Part shown: piece by piece, positions 31,885 through 41,780 of the stretch
Layout: each line of letters opens with the position of its first letter
Numbering within the stretch: position 1 is the first letter of the stretch
Assembly: GCA_041737835.1 (NCBI GenBank)
Contig: JBGSQY010000030.1
DNA length: 64,000 bases
Reading direction: 5' to 3' (one strand)
Source of the DNA: Bythopirellula sp041737835
GTDB taxonomy: Bacteria; Planctomycetota; Planctomycetia; Pirellulales; Lacipirellulaceae
Notes under the pieces: model-generated
Told to the model about the DNA's origin: nothing
Databases searched by the model: none
The model's input: only the letters and a program-made list of their open reading frames with translations
Program-made: the position numbers and the translations under genes

Positions 31885-34868
31885 GTTACCACCAGGTCTT
31901 TGCCGGGGCTATTAATGAGCGTGCGCAGCTCGGGCATCAAGCCATACGCCAGCGCGACAATCTTCACCGGGTGAATCGTGGGCTTCGAGGTGCTTTGTTC
32001 CATCTGCACCTTGCACGTGCTGCACTCGGTCGTCCCCGCGACGAAACTCCCCGTCCGCACGGCGGTGATCAACGGCAAACCAGCCCGCAAGCTGCGGCGG
32101 TAATTTTCGCGTTGGAATCCATACATGCCCGCCATGCCGCTACAGCCTTTTTCAATCCGTTCGACTTTGAGTCCCGGAATCAACCGCAGCAAACTTTCCG
32201 CGGGCGTGCCGATTTCCAGCGCCTTCGTGTGGCAAGGCGTGTGATACCCGAGCGACGTGTTGAGCTGCCCGAAATTCAGCTGCAAATTGCCGCGCTGATG
32301 CAACCGCCACAAATAATGACACGCTTCGAGGGCGTTCTCGGCAATCATCTCGGCATCATGATCCCCCGGCAGCAACTGCGGATACTCATGCGTGAGTGCC
32401 AACACCGCCGAAGGCTCGGTCGCCACGATGGTGTACCCTTGCCGCACCGCTTCGGCGAGAATCGCCACATTATGCTCCGCGATTCCTCGGGCCTTGCTCA
32501 CCAAGCCCCGCGCGATCATCGGCATCGCCGCCTGCATTTGATTCTCGGGAACGTAAACCGGAATGCAATTGTGCTCAAGCACCGCCAAAAATGCTTCGGC
32601 CAGCTGCGGATCGCAATAGTTCGCGTACGTGTCGACGAAGTACAGCACCTTTTCGACGCTGCTTCGCTCCGGGCGATTCAGACGTTTCTGTGCGGCTTGT
32701 TGCAAAAACGACTTCCGCCGAAACCGCGGCAACTTGCGACTCTGGGGAATGCCGACCAATTTTTCAATCAACCAGCGCGCCCCACGATTCGCCACAGCCC
32801 AATTTGCTACGCGAGAATAACGCGAAGCATAGCGGCACATTGTATCAACGCGTGCCATGAACCAACCGTAGAGCGTTTCGCCATTGGTGGCCGTGTAAAG
32901 CGCCTTAGCTTCGACCATCAACCGCGGAATATCCACATTCGCCGGACATTCCAAACGGCACATGTGGCAATGCACGCACAAGTCGGCGATTTCTTTGAAC
33001 TCTTCATCCAGCACGCTCCCCTGCGGCAGGGCCCCGGTAAGCAATCCACGCGCAAGATTCGCCTTCGCTCGCGGCGATGCTTCTTCGCGCGGCGAATAGC
33101 GATTGATCGGGCACATCCGCGTCTCGGGTGAAAGCGTGCGGCACACACCGCAGCCGTTGCACACCCGTGCCGCGTGGGCCATCTCTTCCGGTTGCCAGGC
33201 GAGTTGCAGTTGAATCGTCGGCGGTTCGTTCTTTTCTTTGGGCGACTTTACCTCGGCCTCGGCTTGCAGGTTTTCCAGCACGGGATAATGCACGTGCCGC
33301 AGATGATTGGTCATCGACACCACGTCGTTGGCCACAATCTTGTTGGGATTCAGCAGATTCTGCGGGTCAAACAATTGCTTGACCTCATGAAACGCCGTCA
33401 TGAGCGGGCCAAACTGCCGCAGCACATACGGCGTGCGGCTCAAGCCATCGCCATGCTCACCGCTGATCGTGCCGCGAACCTTCCAAACCTCTTCGTAAAT
33501 CTGATCGGCAATCAAATCCATCTTGGCAATGTCGGCAGCGCTCGAAATATCGAGAAATGGTCGAAAGTGCAACTGCCCATGGCTGGCATGCGCGAACAAC
33601 GACGCAGTCACCTGTTCCTGCTTGAATATGTGCTGCACGCGCGGCAGGAAATTGGGCAATTCCGCTGGCGGAATCGCAATGTCTTCCACAAACGGCAATG
33701 GACGTGTCTGCCCTTTCAAGCGATAAAGCGTCGGCGTGTAATGGCGAGCGAGTTGCCATAGCAGTTCATGATCGAGCCAATCCGCCGCAACGTAAGAACC
33801 AAATGCCAGCTTAGCTTTGTCTTGCACAAAGGTCACAACGTCGGCCAGCTTGCCTTGCACCTCGTCGGTCGATTCCCCTTGAAACTCCACCAATAGCACC
33901 GCTTCGGCTTCTTGAGGAATCAAGAATTCGTAGCGCGGGTCCATCTCGCGCGCGAGACTCAAGTGCCGGCGATCCATCAGGTCGCACGCACTCGGTTTGA
34001 GCGGCAGAAGTTCTACCGTGGCCAGCGACGCTTTATCAATCGAATCGAAGAACAACAACAAACTGCACGCGTCCACCGGCAAGGGAAGCGTTCCCAAGGT
34101 CACCGCCGTGATCAGCCCCAGCGTCCCCTCGCTGCCGACAAACAACCGCGACAAATGCAGCGGCTTGCCAAACGCATCCACGTCGTGCAGGTCGTCCAGT
34201 CGATAGCCACTGCTATTCACCAAGCTCTGGGGATAGCCGTTCTTAATTTCCTCGGCGTGCCGCATGCAAATATCATCGACGGCCAGCACATAGCGATCGA
34301 CGCCGATATGGCCTTTCGTATTGAGCAATTCGTGCGTGCCAAATTCCAGCACCTCGCCATCGGCCATCACAACTTGCAATGACTGAACATGCCGCCGAGT
34401 TGATCCCACCACCGGCCAATGACTTCCCGACGCATCGAGCGCAACCATTCCCCCCACGGTGGTGACTTGAGCCGTCGCAGGATCGGGTCCGATATAACGT
34501 CCTTGCGGTTGAAGTACGCGGTTGAGTTCGTCGAGCACGACCCCCGCTTCGACACGCACGCTCTCTTCGCCAACCTCCAGTACTTTCCGCATGAAGCGTG
34601 AGAAGTCGATGACTAAGCCGCGACCAAGCGATCCACCAGCGAGTCCCGAGCCGCTCCCACGCGCGTGAAGGGGAATCTCCCTCGCGGCCGCATACTTCAC
34701 AGTCGCCACAACGTCGTCGACGCCACGGGGGCGCACCACGCCCAGCGGAGGAATCTCATAAATGCTCGCGTCGCTGGCAAAGAGTTGCACGAACAGGTCG
34801 TCGCAGTGAACATCGCCCACAATCTGCCCACGCAGATCATCTTCGATGCGCTGTTGTTCTGCATCCAT
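31881..34868 (-). CDS. Giant FAD-linked oxidase / Fe-S oxidoreductase fusion (GlcD-GlcF type)
   Basis: A 995 aa cytosolic or peripheral enzyme. Residues about 30-210 are an FAD_binding_4 domain (IPLHARGSGSGLAGGSLGRG), and about 230-530 an FAD-oxidase C-terminal domain (ISGEHGDGLSRTPY at about 480). Two 4Fe-4S clusters follow (CNGCGVCRTLSPETRMCP at about 570, CVHCHMCRLECPANVDIP at about 633). The end carries CCG-type heterodisulfide-reductase repeats (YHTPCHTKAL at about 880, TTECSTCKVQM at about 950). The same parts form glycolate oxidase or D-lactate dehydrogenase. The substrate is probably a 2-hydroxy acid but is not proven. It is upstream of, and coupled to, moaD. Confidence 0.9.
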   Translation of the reverse strand: MDAEQQRIEDDLRGQIVGDVHCDDLFVQLFASDASIYEIPPLGVVRPRGVDDVVATVKYAAAREIPLHARGSGSGLAGGSLGRGLVIDFSRFMRKVLEVGEESVRVEAGVVLDELNRVLQPQGRYIGPDPATAQVTTVGGMVALDASGSHWPVVGSTRRHVQSLQVVMADGEVLEFGTHELLNTKGHIGVDRYVLAVDDICMRHAEEIKNGYPQSLVNSSGYRLDDLHDVDAFGKPLHLSRLFVGSEGTLGLITAVTLGTLPLPVDACSLLLFFDSIDKASLATVELLPLKPSACDLMDRRHLSLAREMDPRYEFLIPQEAEAVLLVEFQGESTDEVQGKLADVVTFVQDKAKLAFGSYVAADWLDHELLWQLARHYTPTLYRLKGQTRPLPFVEDIAIPPAELPNFLPRVQHIFKQEQVTASLFAHASHGQLHFRPFLDISSAADIAKMDLIADQIYEEVWKVRGTISGEHGDGLSRTPYVLRQFGPLMTAFHEVKQLFDPQNLLNPNKIVANDVVSMTNHLRHVHYPVLENLQAEAEVKSPKEKNEPPTIQLQLAWQPEEMAHAARVCNGCGVCRTLSPETRMCPINRYSPREEASPRAKANLARGLLTGALPQGSVLDEEFKEIADLCVHCHMCRLECPANVDIPRLMVEAKALYTATNGETLYGWFMARVDTMCRYASRYSRVANWAVANRGARWLIEKLVGIPQSRKLPRFRRKSFLQQAAQKRLNRPERSSVEKVLYFVDTYANYCDPQLAEAFLAVLEHNCIPVYVPENQMQAAMPMIARGLVSKARGIAEHNVAILAEAVRQGYTIVATEPSAVLALTHEYPQLLPGDHDAEMIAENALEACHYLWRLHQRGNLQLNFGQLNTSLGYHTPCHTKALEIGTPAESLLRLIPGLKVERIEKGCSGMAGMYGFQRENYRRSLRAGLPLITAVRTGSFVAGTTECSTCKVQMEQSTSKPTIHPVKIVALAYGLMPELRTLINSPGKDLVVT

Positions 34869-34915
34869 AGGTCATCATGCCCAATGTTCAGAGCGACTGC
34901 TTCAAAACGGTTTCA

Positions 34916-35404
34916 TCAGGACGACTGATTGGCAGCCGTCGCGCGCTCAGCCGATTGCAGCCGAGCGTTCAATTGCCGATGTTTTTCGTGCGTTTCCAAA
35001 TCGAACAGACCGTGGGAATCCATCTCCGCCACGCCTCGATACTGTGCCTGGCAGCGGTAGCACATCAGCGCGTCCCCCACGAGCGTGTAAAGCAACACGT
35101 CGATCAAGGCCGTGGCGAACAAAATTCCAAACGTCCACAACAAATGAGCGTGGTACCAGGCGATGGAGCTGCCAATGATCCCCACGGCCACGATCAGCAC
35201 ACCCAGCCGCTGCGGAAAATCCTTACGTACAAACAAATCGGTGCTCGGACAAACCAAACAACGTTGCACCCGGTCGCCGTCAACTGCATCCTGGGGCACG
35301 GCCAATTCCTGCCCACAGGCGTTGCACTTCAAATGCCGGGTGTCGGCAGCAAAATGGGTCCGCGTCCCCTCGTGACAAGCCGGGCATGCATAAGTGACGT
35401 TCAC
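34916..35404 (-). CDS. Zinc-ribbon membrane protein, function unknown
   Basis: A 162 aa protein. The N-terminal half has two zinc knuckles: CPAC with CNAC (about 8-31) and a CLVC pair (about 49-52). Two membrane helices follow, GVLIVAVGIIGSSIAWY (about 68-84) and TFGILFATALIDVLLYTLVG (about 90-109), then another CYRC pair. The C-terminus is charged and soluble. I do not recognise the family. It lies 47 bases upstream of the giant oxidoreductase and downstream of a multi-pass membrane protein, all on the same strand. Confidence 0.75.
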   Translation of the reverse strand: MNVTYACPACHEGTRTHFAADTRHLKCNACGQELAVPQDAVDGDRVQRCLVCPSTDLFVRKDFPQRLGVLIVAVGIIGSSIAWYHAHLLWTFGILFATALIDVLLYTLVGDALMCYRCQAQYRGVAEMDSHGLFDLETHEKHRQLNARLQSAERATAANQSS

Positions 35405-35463
35405 GTGAATCTTTCAATTGGGTCATTAGCCGCTTGCGGCTTAGCGCGTAACACTCACCATTA

Positions 35464-36333
35464 TTATAGCGGGAACAGCGACTCGCGAGACAGTAGCAAC
35501 GCCATGGTTTCGCCGACGAATGTGCCAATCACGGCCACATAAAGAATGCCCGTAGCGCTCTGCGTGTTGGGAATTTTGAGCGTCTCCCACGCCATCAAAG
35601 CCAGAATCGCGACCCCCACGATCCCAAACAACCATCGCAATAACAGAAATAACCACCACTGCGTCGTGATCTCATTGGCATAAGTCAGCTCGCCCCACAC
35701 GCCCAGCGTCGAAAAAATCGCCTGTAGCACTACCGCCACACCCATCGCGATAATGAGTCGCCGCAGCGGCACAAGCTCCATCGTCGGCGTGTTCAAATAC
35801 CAGTGGCCCAACAGCATCGCGGCCATCGTCATGCCGAGCAGAAGGCCGGAGGTGATCACAGATCCAGCTGTTAAACTCGCAGACGGATCGATCATACTTC
35901 TGATGCGCTGTTCCGATTCAGTAATCAGTTCGCTCGTGCCATTGCTCGTCACCGTGTCAGGTTCTGCCGAAACGATGTACCGCAGTAGCAAGTTGTCGTC
36001 TTTGCTCCGTTGCTCATGCAAGCCAATTTCTTGAACAAGCGCGCCACCCGCGGCTGAGAGCGTCACCAGAATTAAAAACACTTTTCCCGCGACCGGCTTT
36101 TCGTACAACCAGCACACCGACCCCACATAGCTCGCGACCGCCGCGCCGACGGCGTACCACAGCACGTCCCGCGCGACGTAATAGCTCACCATCGCCGCGA
36201 GCGTCGTGAGCCCCAGCGTCACGTAAAGATGATTGCGAAAATACCCGCTCGTGACCTTCTTCGACGAAGTGATCGCCATCCCCGCGGCCAAACCGAACGA
36301 CAGCCGCAGCAGAAATTGGATGAGGAGATTCAT
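35464..36333 (-). CDS. Multi-pass membrane protein, function unknown
   Basis: A 289 aa protein starting MNLLIQFLLRLSFGLAAGMA. Hydropathy suggests about eight membrane helices; the clearest are LYVTLGLTTLAAMVSYYVA, YAVGAAVASYVGSVCWLY, FLILVTLSAAGGALV, LLLGMTMAAMLLGHWYLN and LFLLLRWLFGIVGVAILALM. A soluble loop of about 50 residues lies between helices four and five. No known transporter motif is present. The ATG at 36331-36333 is chosen because the frame upstream is not hydrophobic and begins in the folE spacer. Confidence 0.72.
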   Translation of the reverse strand: MNLLIQFLLRLSFGLAAGMAITSSKKVTSGYFRNHLYVTLGLTTLAAMVSYYVARDVLWYAVGAAVASYVGSVCWLYEKPVAGKVFLILVTLSAAGGALVQEIGLHEQRSKDDNLLLRYIVSAEPDTVTSNGTSELITESEQRIRSMIDPSASLTAGSVITSGLLLGMTMAAMLLGHWYLNTPTMELVPLRRLIIAMGVAVVLQAIFSTLGVWGELTYANEITTQWWLFLLLRWLFGIVGVAILALMAWETLKIPNTQSATGILYVAVIGTFVGETMALLLSRESLFPL

Positions 36334-36380
36334 GATGACAAGCCGTGTTGCAACGCAACACACGGCGCTAAGTTATACAC

Positions 36381-36986
36381 CTAAGTTCGATCACCATAAA
36401 TCAACGTCATCACTTCCGAACGGCTCGACAGATTCGACCGGAACAAACCTTTCATCGCCGAAGTCACGCAGACGCTCCCCGGTTTGCGAATCCCGCGAAT
36501 GCTCATGCACGAGTGCGAAGCCTCGATCACTACGGCCACCCCCTTCACGTCGAGTTCGGAAATCAACAAGTCGGCGATCTCCTCAGTCATGCGCTCCTGC
36601 ACCTGCGGACGATGCGAAACGACTTCCACCACCCGGGCCAATTTGCTCAGCCCCACGACCTTGCCGTTGGGCACGTAACCAATGTGCGCCTTGCCGATGA
36701 ACGGCAACATGTGATGCTCGCACATGCTGTTGAAGGAGATATCCTTCACGAGCACCATCTCGTCGTACTTCTCGGTGAAGAACTTTTGCAGGTGAATCCG
36801 AGGATCAGCATGCAAGCCGCTAAACAATTCGGCATACATGCGGGCCACCCGCGCGGGAGTTTCCTGCAATCCTTCGCGGTCGGGGTCCTCTCCCACAGCG
36901 GCAAGGATTTCACGCACCGCTTTCTCGATCCGCGGCAAATCGACCGGCGTGGGCTCGGAGGGTTTTTCGTCGTCGGCACAACTCAT
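36381..36986 (-). CDS. folE: GTP cyclohydrolase I
   Basis: A 201 aa FolE converting GTP to dihydroneopterin triphosphate for folate. Family core: DPDREGLQETPARVARMY at about 34-51, zinc ligands in NSMCEHHMLPF, and the second zinc Cys in SHSCMSIRGI. The substrate-binding HRPQVQERMTEEIADLL is present. The first 20 residues (DEKPSEPTPVDLPR) are an unstructured extension. The membrane-protein gene lies 47 bases downstream on the same strand. Confidence 0.97.
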   Translation of the reverse strand: MSCADDEKPSEPTPVDLPRIEKAVREILAAVGEDPDREGLQETPARVARMYAELFSGLHADPRIHLQKFFTEKYDEMVLVKDISFNSMCEHHMLPFIGKAHIGYVPNGKVVGLSKLARVVEVVSHRPQVQERMTEEIADLLISELDVKGVAVVIEASHSCMSIRGIRKPGSVCVTSAMKGLFRSNLSSRSEVMTLIYGDRT

Positions 36987-37094
36987 GGCATATTACTCGG
37001 GAAAATCGAAGGATTAGCAAACCTTCGATGGTACGCCCCGAGTATCGCCATCGTCAACCACTCGCCCTTAGCGCCGGAGCTCGCTCCGTAATGT

Positions 37095-40000
37095 TTACCA
37101 ACTCTTCTGCACGCTCCCCGACCCCACATGGAACGCAGCCCGGTCGTTCACCTGGGCATCATAGTTCGCCTGAGCCGACCAGCCGCGTCCCAAGTAGCAA
37201 TTCAGACCGGTACCAACCAAAGCCCAATCCCGGCCCATGTTGAGCCCCTCGGCAATGAACGATGAACCACCCACTGGGGCGAACGTCGCCACCACCGGCG
37301 AGTTCACGTCCAGAAACTCATGAACCCACACCGCCCGGAATTCCGGCGTGATCTTCGCCCGGCTGGGAACAGTGCGCACTTGCGTCCGCACACCCACCAA
37401 GCTCCGCAACGAATCGTCGTCGAGACCGTCGACACTCAGATTCGCAGCCCCGGCACCAGTTTCGGTGAATCCATTCTGCCGCACGTGCACATATTGCAGT
37501 GCTGCGAAAGGCTGGGTACTGAAACGCTCCGTCTCATGCAAAATGAAGCCCCGTTCTAGATAGGCAAATCCTTGCCAGCCGTCATAGTCGCCTTGGGCGG
37601 TCAGGTTCAAACCGCCCGCGTTGATATAGCGTTCGCTCTCGTAACCATCAAACTGAAAACCGCTGATCACCGTGTAGTAATGAATATCATTGAGCCCGGT
37701 GAGGTAAGCACCGATCTGCCCGCCGGTAATATCATTCGTGCCACTGGCGTTGGTGGTCTGTAAACCAGTACCCACATAACCTCCGTAGAGGCCAATCCGG
37801 TGGTTGGCATTCCAGTAGGCATCGAAGCCCACGATGGCACCACCCATTCCGTAATCGAGACTCCCCGCGTTGCCGTCGGAGTCGGCATGACCACCCAACC
37901 CATAGCCCACGGCCCACGTCGTGCGGCTCCGTGAGGGAGCCCGGCTGAACGACATCGAACCGTCAGGCTGATAACTCACCTGCACGATTTCAGCTTCGCT
38001 CAATTTACTCACGGTATCTTCTTGAGCCCAGCCATCGTAGTTTGCACCGTTGCGGAACGATTGCGGCTGAAGTTGCTGGGCGATCGTATGCAGAATCAAC
38101 GTGGTATTCTGCACGCCCATTTGCTGAGTCGTGCCATAGATATCGCCACTCATTTGCTCGAGCGCGGCTCGCACCTGACTGTTGCTCATCATCTGCAAAT
38201 CATCGATCAGGGCTTGGAAGGCGCCTGTGGCACCCTGAGAATTATCATCGAGATACTTGCCCACGGCTTTCTGGTTGACCGTTTGGCCTATCGCTTCAAA
38301 ATCGGTGCTGTCGGCAATCAGAGTGAAATAAGCACTTGTCGAAGTGTAGCCCAGCTGTGCCGTGAAGAACGCTAAGTCGTCGGATATAGAATCAAACGTG
38401 CCCGTGATCGATCCCGCGGTCAAAAATGTGTATTGCGTGCCGCCGGTATAAGTTCCAGGCGCCGCATATACCGCGACCGCTCCAGCCAAGTCGGCCGCAC
38501 CAGTCACAGCCAATAAGTCGTTATTCGTACCTGCAACGTTGCCACCATCGTTGATCTCAACGGCAATGGTTCCCGCGTTCGATTGCGTGTAACCATTCGT
38601 CACATTCAGCGTGCCGATCGAGTTGCCGGGGGCGACCCAATTGTTATTGATTAAACTACCAATCGTGCCCGTGCCGCCCACGATGCCGCTGTTATCGGAT
38701 GTCACCTCACTGGTAACGCTGCCGTTGATGATCAAATCACCCGCGTTGGCTGCCGTAGTGCCGGTGTAATTATTGGTGCCGCTAAGAATCAATGTGCCCG
38801 TGCCTGTCTTTTGTAAACCACCCGCCCCGGAAATCTGGTCGGCGTAAGTCACACTGTTCGTGCCCGTGATTTCGACGTTCGCCGTCACGCCCGTGTGGAC
38901 ATACATGCCGGCCCCTGCGGTGGTACCACCGGTGCCCCCTGCTCCACCAGCGCCCGCGGTAACAGAATTATTGGCGACCTCCGAGTTGATGATCGTCAGC
39001 GTTCCCCCCTGGCGAACAAACACCGCGCCACCGTAACCACTGCCCCCTGAGCCACCTACGTTATTAGTGCCGCCATTGCCGGCACCAAAACCTCCGGTCC
39101 CACCGGGAACAGACGACGAGGTGCTACCGCCGCCACCGCCGCCAAACCCACCGTCGCCACCATCTCCCTGACTAAAATCACCTAAACTGGCGCCACCACC
39201 ACCGCCAAAATCACCACCATTTCCCCCGGCAGGATTGCCTGTATCGCCGACACCACCACCGCCGCCACCTCCGAACAATCCGCCGTTGCCACCCGCGCCA
39301 CCCGAGGTAGTGTTAAATCCCGAACCAAAGCCATCTGATCCACCGCCGCCGCCGCCACCACCGATACCTCCATTGCCGCCGTCGCCGCCATCGCCGCCAT
39401 CTCCCGTGTCAAAATTAGCACCGCCTAACCCACCACCGCCGCCACCACCCAACAGCGGCGATTGACCGTCGCCGCCATCCCCTGCGGGGGCAGGCGTAAA
39501 ACTTGTTGTCCCCATCGCTCCACCTGATGCCCCGGAACTTCCATTCCCGCCGGCGTTGCCAGCGTTTCCGCCGTTAAGAATTCCACCACCACCTGCGCCG
39601 CCATTGGCCGCCGCGCCACCATTGCCCGTGATACCACCACCGGCACCGCCGCCATTGCTGCCGTTGGAACCATTTCCGAACAAACCGCCGCCGCCACCAC
39701 CGCCGTTGGCACCGCTGCCACCGTTAGCGCCAAAACCGCCTCCGCCGCCGCCGCCGTTGGCAGTTCCCCCATTACCGCCGTTGCCACCCTCGGCCTCGTT
39801 GCTGTCGAAGTTCACATTGTTGAGCGTCACATTGGCACCGCTGTTCACAAACAGCGCGCCACCCGCCCCCAAACCACCACCACCACCACCGCTGCCGCTG
39901 CCCGCGTCGCCACCTTCGGCGAGGCCATTCTCAAGATTGAAATTCAGCAGCGTCACGTTCCCCGCCACGACAAAGAGCAATCGATGTTGATCCCCACCGT

Positions 40001-40319
40001 CCAGTGTGGCGCCAAAGCCGTTGATCACCACAGTCATTCCGGTGGCATCGATATGGGGCAGACTTCCCGTCATGGAAATCCCATTAATGCTGTCGTCGAC
40101 GGTAATCGAATGACTCCCAGGACCGGCGGCGTTGAGTTGATCGATGGCCCACCGCATCGTGCCAGGACTGCCGTCGTCAGCGGAGCTATTCACAGCAAAG
40201 TCCGCCGCGGGGGCAACATTCGGGGCCAATCCACCCAGAAACAGCGCTGCGCCTAATCCAAACGAGCCAATAGTCTGCCAAGCCGCATAGCGCGCGCGTA
40301 TTTTGATCCCGAAGCCCAT
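37095..40319 (-). CDS. Autotransporter with Gly-rich passenger and C-terminal beta-barrel
   Basis: A 1074 aa surface protein. An unusually long signal-like N-terminus (about 38 residues; ALFLGGLAPNVAPAA) precedes a beta-helix start (DFAVNSSADDGSPGTMRWAI). Next is a Gly-rich region (about 130-470) made of GGxGG runs with FGAN/GGAN/GGDGG units. A short autotransporter-associated strand repeat follows (TGTGTLILSGTNNYTG, about 505-530). The last 260 residues look like an autotransporter translocator, from AVGYGLGGHADSDG to the terminal aromatic W. The barrel would insert in the outer membrane through BAM. Confidence 0.85.
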   Translation of the reverse strand: MGFGIKIRARYAAWQTIGSFGLGAALFLGGLAPNVAPAADFAVNSSADDGSPGTMRWAIDQLNAAGPGSHSITVDDSINGISMTGSLPHIDATGMTVVINGFGATLDGGDQHRLLFVVAGNVTLLNFNLENGLAEGGDAGSGSGGGGGGLGAGGALFVNSGANVTLNNVNFDSNEAEGGNGGNGGTANGGGGGGGFGANGGSGANGGGGGGGLFGNGSNGSNGGGAGGGITGNGGAAANGGAGGGGILNGGNAGNAGGNGSSGASGGAMGTTSFTPAPAGDGGDGQSPLLGGGGGGGLGGANFDTGDGGDGGDGGNGGIGGGGGGGGSDGFGSGFNTTSGGAGGNGGLFGGGGGGGVGDTGNPAGGNGGDFGGGGGASLGDFSQGDGGDGGFGGGGGGSTSSSVPGGTGGFGAGNGGTNNVGGSGGSGYGGAVFVRQGGTLTIINSEVANNSVTAGAGGAGGTGGTTAGAGMYVHTGVTANVEITGTNSVTYADQISGAGGLQKTGTGTLILSGTNNYTGTTAANAGDLIINGSVTSEVTSDNSGIVGGTGTIGSLINNNWVAPGNSIGTLNVTNGYTQSNAGTIAVEINDGGNVAGTNNDLLAVTGAADLAGAVAVYAAPGTYTGGTQYTFLTAGSITGTFDSISDDLAFFTAQLGYTSTSAYFTLIADSTDFEAIGQTVNQKAVGKYLDDNSQGATGAFQALIDDLQMMSNSQVRAALEQMSGDIYGTTQQMGVQNTTLILHTIAQQLQPQSFRNGANYDGWAQEDTVSKLSEAEIVQVSYQPDGSMSFSRAPSRSRTTWAVGYGLGGHADSDGNAGSLDYGMGGAIVGFDAYWNANHRIGLYGGYVGTGLQTTNASGTNDITGGQIGAYLTGLNDIHYYTVISGFQFDGYESERYINAGGLNLTAQGDYDGWQGFAYLERGFILHETERFSTQPFAALQYVHVRQNGFTETGAGAANLSVDGLDDDSLRSLVGVRTQVRTVPSRAKITPEFRAVWVHEFLDVNSPVVATFAPVGGSSFIAEGLNMGRDWALVGTGLNCYLGRGWSAQANYDAQVNDRAAFHVGSGSVQKSW

Positions 40320-40635
40320 GGATAATGCCCTCCCTGTCCATGCGTGTGCGTCGAACTGAGTCCAGACGATGCGAAATCAGCTTGCGTAACAATCCTTTGT
40401 TCGCAAGTTGCTGCACCATAATCCTGGCTGCCGGAATGCGTAAGCAATGCATCGCCAGCACAAGAAAGTATCGACGACTGGTTCTGAGACTATCAGCCAT
40501 TCAGCTCCCCCCAGAGAGCTGGAAATACTGATAGCACTGACAAGACCCTTACAACCCGCACAAGTAGAAATTCGGGTATGGAAATGTGCGCGCGATCCAG
40601 GTTAGCCGGCAGCGTCCCGCTGCCGAGAAATTCGC
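40320..40635. other. Intergenic region upstream of the autotransporter
   Basis: About 316 bases without a supported gene. It holds the autotransporter promoter (nearer 40320-40450) and, at 40601-40625, a 25-bp palindromic repeat directly after the LON-domain gene. Several short frames on the minus strand do not look protein-like. Confidence 0.5.
40601..40625. repeat. GTTAGCCGGCA-family palindrome, copy 2
   Basis: The motif reads GTTAGCCGGCAGCG-TCC-CGCTGCCG, with hairpin GGCAGCG/CGCTGCC. It lies 10 bases after the LON-domain gene stop. The stem bases differ from copy 1 but change in a compensated way, so pairing is kept. Confidence 0.8.
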
Positions 40636-41352
40636 TTAATTCGCGCTAAAAGGCGGCAGTTTCTTAAATCGCTGCAGCGGCAACCGTTGTGGCGAATTCC
40701 CCTTCGCTGAGTCAAGGGCTGAGAGCAACATCGTCGCCCGGCGATCAATATCACACTCCCCTAACAGGTCCCGTTTCTCATCAAAATCCATCGGCAACGC
40801 GAAACTCACCAAGTCGGTCAGCACCCCCAGCGGGATCTCGGTCGCCAGCAACTCCTGCAGCGCGGCATCCGCCGACTTGCCGTTGGGCAAGAAATCTTGG
40901 AACTGTTTGGTCAGCGCCGCTTGCAACCCAGGGCGACGTTCGTCGTTGGTCTTCTTACAGAAATCATCGAGCAACGTCACTTCGGCTTCGCGGTAGCTCT
41001 TCGTCGCCGGAAGTTCGCGATCAATGCGAATCCGCCGCATCCCTAACAGCAGAATGTTGTACTCGCCTTTGCCAGTCCGCTGATAGGTGACCACTTTGCC
41101 CAAGCAAGCATACGGCAACACGGGAGGCCGGCCTTCGTAGTCGGCTTCCCAGCCCGGTGCCAACATGCTCATCGCGATCAGGCCATCGCTGTTGAGCGCG
41201 TCGTTCAGCAACGCGCGATAACGCGGCTCGAACACGTGCAGCGGCTGCATCACGTGCGGAAACATGATCAGATCCGGCAGCGGGAATAACCGCACCACAC
41301 CCTTGAAGCGTGTCTCGTCAAAAATCAAATCTTCAGCATTCCAGGGAACCAT
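40636..41352 (-). CDS. LON substrate-binding-domain protein
   Basis: A 238 aa protein starting MVPWNAEDLIFDE; it is not a protease because no AAA or peptidase domain follows. The domain covers about residues 15-215 (RLFPLPDLIMFPHVMQPLHV and FEPRYRALLNDALNSD). Lon N-terminal-like proteins of this size occur widely with unknown roles, possibly in substrate recognition. An in-frame TTG start at 41382 would overlap the DUF309 stop (ATGA-like); the ATG is preferred because GGGGAG lies upstream. Confidence 0.82.
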   Translation of the reverse strand: MVPWNAEDLIFDETRFKGVVRLFPLPDLIMFPHVMQPLHVFEPRYRALLNDALNSDGLIAMSMLAPGWEADYEGRPPVLPYACLGKVVTYQRTGKGEYNILLLGMRRIRIDRELPATKSYREAEVTLLDDFCKKTNDERRPGLQAALTKQFQDFLPNGKSADAALQELLATEIPLGVLTDLVSFALPMDFDEKRDLLGECDIDRRATMLLSALDSAKGNSPQRLPLQRFKKLPPFSAN

Positions 41353-41378
41353 CTTTGTCTTAACTCCCCATCTCTTGT

Positions 41379-41780
41379 TCAAACGTCGCTCGAGGCGGGC
41401 TGCAAATGAATCTCAGGAATCAAATCGGGCACAATCTCAATCCGCGGGAACTCTTCCTCGTTCACCAGCACTTCGGCAAAGCACTGTTCGTACTGTGCGA
41501 GAAACGCCGCCAAATCGAGTCCTTCGTACAAAGGCAAATACTCAGTCAAATAACCGAGACTCGAATGATACACCTTCTTGGCGCCGCGAATGTTGCCGTT
41601 GCCAAAATGATGCAGGGCGACGGCCACTTGAATCAAGCCCTGATAAAATTTGCGGGCCGGGCCACGATACTCGGTCCACAGTTCTTCCCACGTCTCGTGC
41701 GCTTCAAAAAAGTCGCAGACGTTAAAATGCTCAATCCCCGCCAAGTAGAGCGGATCATAAGGCTCAGCTTCAGTGCCCAT
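41379..41780 (-). CDS. DUF309-family protein
   Basis: A 133 aa protein starting MGTEAEPYDPLYLAG. The family signature FNVCDFFEAHETWEELWTEY (about 18-37) is followed by KFYQGLIQVAVALHHFGNGN. DUF309 proteins are all-helical; their role is unknown, though the FxAHExWE motif suggests a metal or catalytic site. The longer in-frame upstream region (to 42113) is not family-like and overlaps the divergent nth gene. A 26-base gap separates it from the LON-domain gene. Confidence 0.85.
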   Translation of the reverse strand: MGTEAEPYDPLYLAGIEHFNVCDFFEAHETWEELWTEYRGPARKFYQGLIQVAVALHHFGNGNIRGAKKVYHSSLGYLTEYLPLYEGLDLAAFLAQYEQCFAEVLVNEEEFPRIEIVPDLIPEIHLQPASSDV

